From Thermohalobaculum sp039030715 (GTDB lineage Bacteria > Pseudomonadota > Alphaproteobacteria > Rhodobacterales > Rhodobacteraceae), in the NCBI GenBank assembly GCA_039030715.1, contig JBCCDU010000004.1:1-64000 (forward strand): a DNA stretch of 64,000 nt. The letters run 5' to 3'. The notes beneath the pieces are model-generated. The model ran no database searches, was not told the origin of the DNA, and saw only the letters and a program-made list of their open reading frames with translations. A program made the position numbers and the translations under genes. Numbering within the stretch: the first letter of the stretch is position 1; every line of letters starts with the position of its first letter. This document shows, piece after piece, positions 59,828 through 64,000 of the stretch.

Positions 59828-61201
59828 ATGAGCTTTACCCTTGCAATCGTCGGTCGGCCGAACGTGGGAAAATCCACGCTTTTCAATCGTTTGGTTGGAA
59901 AGCGTCTGGCTTTGGTTGACGACCAGCCTGGCGTCACCCGCGACTTGCGCGAAGGCGAAGCGCGGCTGGGGGACCTGCGTTTTACCGTGATCGACACGGC
60001 AGGTCTGGAGGAAGTCACCGATGAAAGCCTGCAGGGCCGGATGCGCAAACTGACCGAACGCGCCGTCGGTATGGCGGATGTCTGCCTGTTCCTGATCGAT
60101 GTGCGTGCGGGCGTCACGCCGACCGATGAAACCCTGGCCGAGATGCTGCGCCGTCAGGGAGCGGAGGTGATTCTGGGGGCAAACAAGGCCGAAGGGCGCG
60201 CGGCGGAGGATGGGATCTACGAGGCCTATTCCCTCGGTCTGGGCGACCCCATCGGTCTATCGGCGGAGCATGGCGAAGGGATGGGAGAGCTCTATGCCGC
60301 CCTCGCCCCGATTGCCGAACGATTTGCGGAACGTGATGCGGTGGAGGCGTTCGACACCGACCTCGAAGCCGACGAGATGGCGGAAAACCGCCCCCTGCAG
60401 ATCGCCGTGGTGGGTCGGCCCAATGCGGGCAAGTCGACCCTGATCAACACAATCCTGGGTGAGGATCGCCTGCTGACCGGGCCGGAGGCGGGGATCACCC
60501 GTGATGCCATTGGGCTGGAGACCGTCTGGGACGGGCGGCGCTTCAAGGTCTTCGATACGGCGGGTCTGCGCAAGCGCGCCAAGGTGCAGGAGAAGGTGGA
60601 GCGGCTTTCGACCTCCGACGCCACCCGCGCGATCCGCTTTGCCGAGGTCGTGGTGGTCCTGATGGACGAGGAGAATGCTTTCGAGACACAGGACCTGCGC
60701 ATCGCCGATTTGGTGGAACGGGAGGGCAGGGCGCTGGTCCTCGCCGTCTCCAAATGGGACTTGGCCGAAGACAAGAACGAAAGGGTGCGCGAGTTGCGCG
60801 AGCGCTGCAACACGCTGCTGCCGCAACTGGCTGGCGTGCCGCTCGTCACCCTCTCGGGCCTGACGGGGCGCGGCCTCAACCGATTGAAGGACGCGATCGA
60901 GACCCAGCACAAGATCTGGAACCAGCGGATCACCACCAATGTCCTGAACCGCTGGCTGGCCGCGCAGATCGAGCAGCACCCTCCGCCGGCGCCGGGGGGG
61001 AGGCGCATCAAGATCCGCTATATGACCCAGGTCAAGACCCGCCCCCCCAGCTTCGTCGCCATGTGCGCCCGGGCAGACGACCTGCCCGCCAGCTACACCC
61101 GCTTCCTGGTCAACGGCCTACGCCGCGATTTCGGCCTGCAAGGCGTGCCAATCAGACTGATGCTGCGCAAGGGAGAGAACCCCTTCGACAAAGGCACCTG
61201 A
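59828..61201 (+). CDS. der: Ribosome-assembly GTPase Der (EngA)
   Basis: 457-residue protein with two tandem GTPase domains and a C-terminal KH-like domain, required for 50S subunit maturation. The G1 loops are IVGRPNVGKSTLFNRL (about residue 7) and VVGRPNAGKSTLINTI (about residue 200); switch segments PGVTRD and AGITRD and the second G4 SKWDL are intact. The first G4 reads ANKAE. ATG 59828 is chosen at the conserved N-terminus. It lies 5.7 kb from the BamB-like gene that often precedes it. Confidence 0.96.
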   Translation: MSFTLAIVGRPNVGKSTLFNRLVGKRLALVDDQPGVTRDLREGEARLGDLRFTVIDTAGLEEVTDESLQGRMRKLTERAVGMADVCLFLIDVRAGVTPTDETLAEMLRRQGAEVILGANKAEGRAAEDGIYEAYSLGLGDPIGLSAEHGEGMGELYAALAPIAERFAERDAVEAFDTDLEADEMAENRPLQIAVVGRPNAGKSTLINTILGEDRLLTGPEAGITRDAIGLETVWDGRRFKVFDTAGLRKRAKVQEKVERLSTSDATRAIRFAEVVVVLMDEENAFETQDLRIADLVEREGRALVLAVSKWDLAEDKNERVRELRERCNTLLPQLAGVPLVTLSGLTGRGLNRLKDAIETQHKIWNQRITTNVLNRWLAAQIEQHPPPAPGGRRIKIRYMTQVKTRPPSFVAMCARADDLPASYTRFLVNGLRRDFGLQGVPIRLMLRKGENPFDKGT

Positions 61202-61324
61202 TGGGCGATTGTCTGGTTTAACTCCATCTACACCTTGTTGAGAGGCAGCCGATCCGGCCAGAATGATGAATAGCGAACTATATTGAGTGCAGCCTTCGAC
61301 GCCCTTCCCAATTAAGAGGATGAC

Positions 61325-62167
61325 TTGATAGCCGACACCCAAACAAGTGCGCCTCCTACCCCGGGGGCCTTGGCCGGTTTCGCCGGTGGTCAATCAGCAT
61401 ACCGACTGGCGGGTGGCATGGGCGTGGCGTGGCGTGCGGGCGATATCGTTCTGAAACCCAGTCCCAGTTCAGAAGAGGCGCGATACGTTGCCGAGACGCA
61501 TTTCGGTCTACGTGACACGTCAGAATGCCGCTTCCAGCGTCCCGTGGCGCCGCCACATGCACTTGGAGACTGGGAGATTGACGGTTGGGCTGCGTGGCGC
61601 TGGATCGAAGGTGAGCCCGCGCCAGAACGTGCGCGCGAAATCGTGCTTGCCGCACGTGCCTATCATAACTTGCTTTCTCCGTTGCCGGTTGATCCAATTT
61701 TTTCGTCGCGAAACGATCCTTGGGCGCGTGCGGACCGGGTCGCATGGGGCGAAGTAAGCGCCGACTATCCAGCCGACTACCTTGCATTGTTGGCGCCGCT
61801 TCTCGCCGACCCGCCGCCACTTCTCCGGAGACAGGTCGTTCACGCGGATCTGACGGGCAACGTCGTTTTCGCCTCCGGATTGGCGCCCGGGATCATCGAT
61901 CCCACACTCTATTGGCGCCCCGTCGAATTTGCGGAAGCGATTGTTCTGGTTGATCAAAGCTGGTTCACTTCAGCGCTTGATATAGCCCCATTCGCCGATA
62001 CCCCGGCCATCGCACCGATGCTGCGCCTTGCGGCTGCGCGACGGATCGCCGAACAGCCCGAACAAGTCGCCGCCAACGGTAAGTGTGCCGCCGACGCCTT
62101 CGCCGTCGCGCGACAGATTGCGAGCTGGGCCGAAGCCGCGCTCAACTGCCTAGGTTCAGCAAACTGA
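61325..62167 (+). CDS. APH/protein-kinase-fold protein (TIGR02569-like)
   Basis: 280-residue protein with an aminoglycoside-phosphotransferase-like fold. The glycine-rich start GALAGFAGGQSAYRLAGG, the lysine in DIVLKPSP, WRWIEGEP, the catalytic-loop-like VVHADLTGNVVF (H-x-D-x4-N) and the metal motif GIIDPTLYWRP are seen. The pattern resembles TIGR02569 proteins of actinobacteria, whose substrate is unknown. TTG 61325 is the only start that keeps the conserved N-terminus, with AAGAGGA upstream. It stands alone after der, and lateral acquisition is possible. Confidence 0.72.
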   Translation: MIADTQTSAPPTPGALAGFAGGQSAYRLAGGMGVAWRAGDIVLKPSPSSEEARYVAETHFGLRDTSECRFQRPVAPPHALGDWEIDGWAAWRWIEGEPAPERAREIVLAARAYHNLLSPLPVDPIFSSRNDPWARADRVAWGEVSADYPADYLALLAPLLADPPPLLRRQVVHADLTGNVVFASGLAPGIIDPTLYWRPVEFAEAIVLVDQSWFTSALDIAPFADTPAIAPMLRLAAARRIAEQPEQVAANGKCAADAFAVARQIASWAEAALNCLGSAN

Positions 62168-62317
62168 TCAGGGCGCTGAAAGTTCGCTTTGTCACATACA
62201 TCTGACTTAACTACCGAGTAGTTTGCATCACGCAAAAGTGCCTTTCGCGGGCGGGGCGTTTCTTCAGATTGGCGATGTTCTGATTTCCGTCGTGGAGCGA
62301 ACAGGAGGAGAGTCTCG

Positions 62318-62906
62318 ATGAAAACGCTTATCGCCGCCGCCTTGATCGCCGCCCTGCCGCTCGCCGCGCAGGCGCAGACCTATGCCTTGGATGCCGGCCA
62401 TACCGAAGTGCGCTTCTTCTATGACCACGCCGGGGTGTCCGAGCAGTCGGGCGAGTGGGGCAAGATCGACGGCACGGTCGACTTCGATCCGGAAAAGCCA
62501 GAGGCCACCGTGATCAATGTCACCATCGACGCCGCCAGCATCGATACCGGGGTGGAGGCGCTGGACACCCACCTTAAGAAGGACGATTTCTTCGAGGTCT
62601 AAACCTATCCGACGATCACGTTCACCTCGACTTCCGTGGTCCAGACCGGACCGGAGAGCCTGCGGGTCACTGGTGATCTTACCATCAAGGATCAAACCCA
62701 TTCCGTCATGCTGGATGTGACGCTGGAGCATATCGGCAAGCACCCGGTGGGCCAGTTCCTGCCGTACTACGAAGGTGAGTGGGTCGGTGTTCACGCCACC
62801 GGCAGTCTGTTGCGCAGTCAATTCGGCGTTGGCTTCGGTGCGCCGCTGACCTCGGACCATGTGCGCCTGGAGATATCCTCGGAGATGAAAGCGCAGTACC
62901 GCTTAG
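62318..62906 (+). pseudogene. YceI-family periplasmic protein, interrupted by an in-frame stop
   Basis: A gene for a YceI-like lipocalin-fold protein (polyisoprenoid-binding), with a signal peptide (ALIAALPLAAQAQ) and YceI core TYALDAGHTEVRFFYDHAG. Codon 95 is TAA (62600-62602), directly after KKDDFFEV; the same frame then resumes TYPTITFTSTSV...DLTIKDQTHSVMLDVTL and runs to EISSEMKAQ. Family members have a residue such as E/A/K at that codon, so a single base change created the stop. At the 3' end the original stop is also lost from frame: removing one base near 62896 would restore a TAG at 62904. Two lesions suggest decay, though sequencing error or readthrough cannot be excluded. RBS AGGAGG precedes ATG 62318. 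Confidence 0.8.
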
Positions 62907-63589
62907 CCGTCGCGCAGGTCGATCAGCGCGGTGGGGGTGGCGAGTGCGGTCATCAACCTTTCGGCTGCGACATCGCACTGGGTCAGCGCCTCTCGGTTTT
63001 CGCCCGGGAAGAACCGGGCGCGCAGGGCCGTGGGCATCCCGGGGGGCATCACCTCGACAATGGTGATCCACTTTTGCGCCTCCGCCGCCCAGGATCGGGT
63101 CATAGCGGATTGCGCGGCCTTGGCGGCAGCGTAAGCACCAAAGAATTTATGCCCCGTGCGGTCGTCGGTTGCGATCAGCGCGAGGGCGCCGTCGCGCGCG
63201 CGCAGTAGGGGATCGACAACGCGGATCAGATGCTGGAAGGACCGGATATTGATCGCGATGGTCTTGTCCATGTCCTTGGCATCCGCCTGCTCCAACGTGC
63301 TGAGGGGCGGGGCGTGGCATGCCGTGTGGAGCCAGATATCCACGCCCCCGAAACGCTCGTGCAGTGCCGCGCCCATTCGGGCCAGGCCGTCGCTGTCCTG
63401 AATGTCGAGAGGGACAAGCGTTGCGGCCCCGCCAGCGGTCTGGATTGCATCGTCCAATTCTTCCAGCCCGCCCACTGTGCGGGCAACCGCGATCACATGC
63501 GCGCCCGCCTCGCCAAACGCCCGCGCCGCGGCAAACCCAAAGCCGCGGGAAGCACCGGTCACAAGCACGGTCTTGCCGGATAGGGTCAT
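62903..63589 (-). CDS. Short-chain dehydrogenase/reductase (SDR)
   Basis: 228-residue NAD(P)-binding oxidoreductase. The Rossmann motif TGASRGFGFAAARAFGEAG and the catalytic Y-x3-K (GAYAAAKAA) are clear. The catalytic serine position, about 13 residues before the tyrosine, is occupied by Ala/Thr (ALIATDDR), so activity may be altered. Substrate unknown. ATG 63589 is 11 bases after the purF stop, which makes a purF-SDR transcript likely, a common order in Rhodobacterales. The stop overlaps the former end of yceI. Confidence 0.9.
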   Translation of the reverse strand: MTLSGKTVLVTGASRGFGFAAARAFGEAGAHVIAVARTVGGLEELDDAIQTAGGAATLVPLDIQDSDGLARMGAALHERFGGVDIWLHTACHAPPLSTLEQADAKDMDKTIAINIRSFQHLIRVVDPLLRARDGALALIATDDRTGHKFFGAYAAAKAAQSAMTRSWAAEAQKWITIVEVMPPGMPTALRARFFPGENREALTQCDVAAERLMTALATPTALIDLRDG

Positions 63590-63599
63590 CGGAAAGGGA

Positions 63600-63998
63600 T
63601 CACTCCGCCGCGAGATCCAGCCCGCCACTGGCGCGCGCATCGCTGGGCTCGATCGGGTACTCGCCCGTGAAGCAGGCATCGCAGAATTGCGGGCGGTTGG
63701 TGTCGCGCCCCCCCGGATGGCCGCAGGCGCGGTAGAGCCCGTCTATGGTCACGAAACGGATGCTGTCGACGCCCAGCGCCTCTCGCATCTCGTCCTCGGT
63801 CATCATCGCTGCCATCAGTTTGGTGCGCCGCGGCGTGTCGACGCCGTAGAAGCAGGGCCATTTGGTGGGCGGGCTGGCGATGCGGAAATGCACTTCGCTG
63901 GCCCCGGCCTCCAGCACCATATCCTTGATCTTGCGCGAGGTGGTGCCGCGGACAACGGAGTCATCGACCAGGATCACCCGCTTGCCCTTGATCAGTGC
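63600..63998 (-). CDS. purF: Amidophosphoribosyltransferase, C-terminal part
   Basis: C-terminal ~133 residues of the glutamine-PRPP amidotransferase that starts purine synthesis; the rest lies beyond the right edge. The PRPP-binding motif VILVDDSVVRGTTSRKI is intact, followed by HFRIASPPTKWPCFYGVDTP and the C-terminal NRPQFCDACFTGEYPIEP. The frame stays open to the edge (ALIKGKR precedes the motif), so the GTG at 63977 is internal. The SDR gene follows 11 bases downstream. Confidence 0.95.
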   Translation of the reverse strand, partial: ALIKGKRVILVDDSVVRGTTSRKIKDMVLEAGASEVHFRIASPPTKWPCFYGVDTPRRTKLMAAMMTEDEMREALGVDSIRFVTIDGLYRACGHPGGRDTNRPQFCDACFTGEYPIEPSDARASGGLDLAAE

Positions 63999-64000
63999 CC

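Overview
The window is chromosomal DNA of an alphaproteobacterium, most likely a marine member of the Rhodobacterales (roseobacter group). Supporting signs are the high GC content with GC-rich third positions, the local order hisD / UPF0262 / small phosphatase / infA / maf / RNase E/G, a SecD-SecF fusion behind yajC, a tatABC operon, a UPF0262 protein, and a DmdA-type DMSP demethylase. Most of the DNA is dense core genome with short gaps and many 4-base ATGA/GTGA overlaps. No rRNA, tRNA, CRISPR array, insertion sequence or prophage was found.

Layout. 1-3 kb: the 3' end of lepA, then an AT-rich leftward mini-operon (XRE regulator, ImmA-like metalloprotease, and an unlisted 48-residue membrane peptide), then a small SMR-like membrane protein and a ParB-fold mini-protein. 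3-5 kb: RNase E/G, maf and infA. 5.3-7.3 kb: three tandem exported tail-collar-domain proteins. 7.3-9.5 kb: LMW phosphatase, UPF0262 and hisD. 9.7-11.5 kb: a PLP dehydratase and a MscS channel. 11.5-22.8 kb: a surface polysaccharide locus with an ABC-2 permease on one strand and, on the other, cysQ, kdsB, five glycosyltransferase/sugar-nucleotide steps, a GT14-like enzyme and a double-length sulfotransferase. 22.9-28.7 kb: prfC, an NTF2-like protein, an exported PilJ-repeat protein, dmdA and an orphan ABC ATPase.

28.9-31.3 kb: tatABC plus a DUF815 ATPase. 31.4-36.9 kb: leftward serS, a lipoprotein, surE, a coiled-coil protein, pcm and an nlpD-like lipoprotein. 37-45.3 kb: yajC, secDF, an Mth938-fold protein, sodB, a LOG protein, a LysM protein and an Atm1-like ABC exporter. 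45.4-50 kb: an RND efflux pump with its adaptor, leftward, from a promoter whose -35 box lies inside an inverted repeat. 50.1-54.1 kb: panB, a membrane protein, an isochorismatase, a YfgM-like protein and a BamB-like lipoprotein. 54.2-57.2 kb: zinc uptake genes znuB-znuC-zur divergent from znuA around a clear Zur box. 57.3-59.6 kb: a small membrane protein, an AGCS amino-acid symporter and a UspA protein. 59.8-64 kb: der, an APH-fold protein, a YceI gene broken by an in-frame stop, a short-chain dehydrogenase and the 3' end of purF.

How the genes fit together. The polysaccharide locus makes UDP-glucose (galU), UDP-galactose (galE) and CMP-Kdo (kdsB), assembles them with several transferases, and carries both a PAPS-dependent sulfotransferase and cysQ, which would remove its PAP by-product. 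Envelope biogenesis is strongly represented (Sec, Tat, BamB-like, NlpD-like, LysM, RND). The most unusual items are the XRE/ImmA/48-residue peptide operon, the collar-protein triplet with fixed cysteine spacing, a possible 27-residue membrane peptide upstream of yajC, and the interrupted yceI. All function calls come from reading the sequence against known families; no database search was run.
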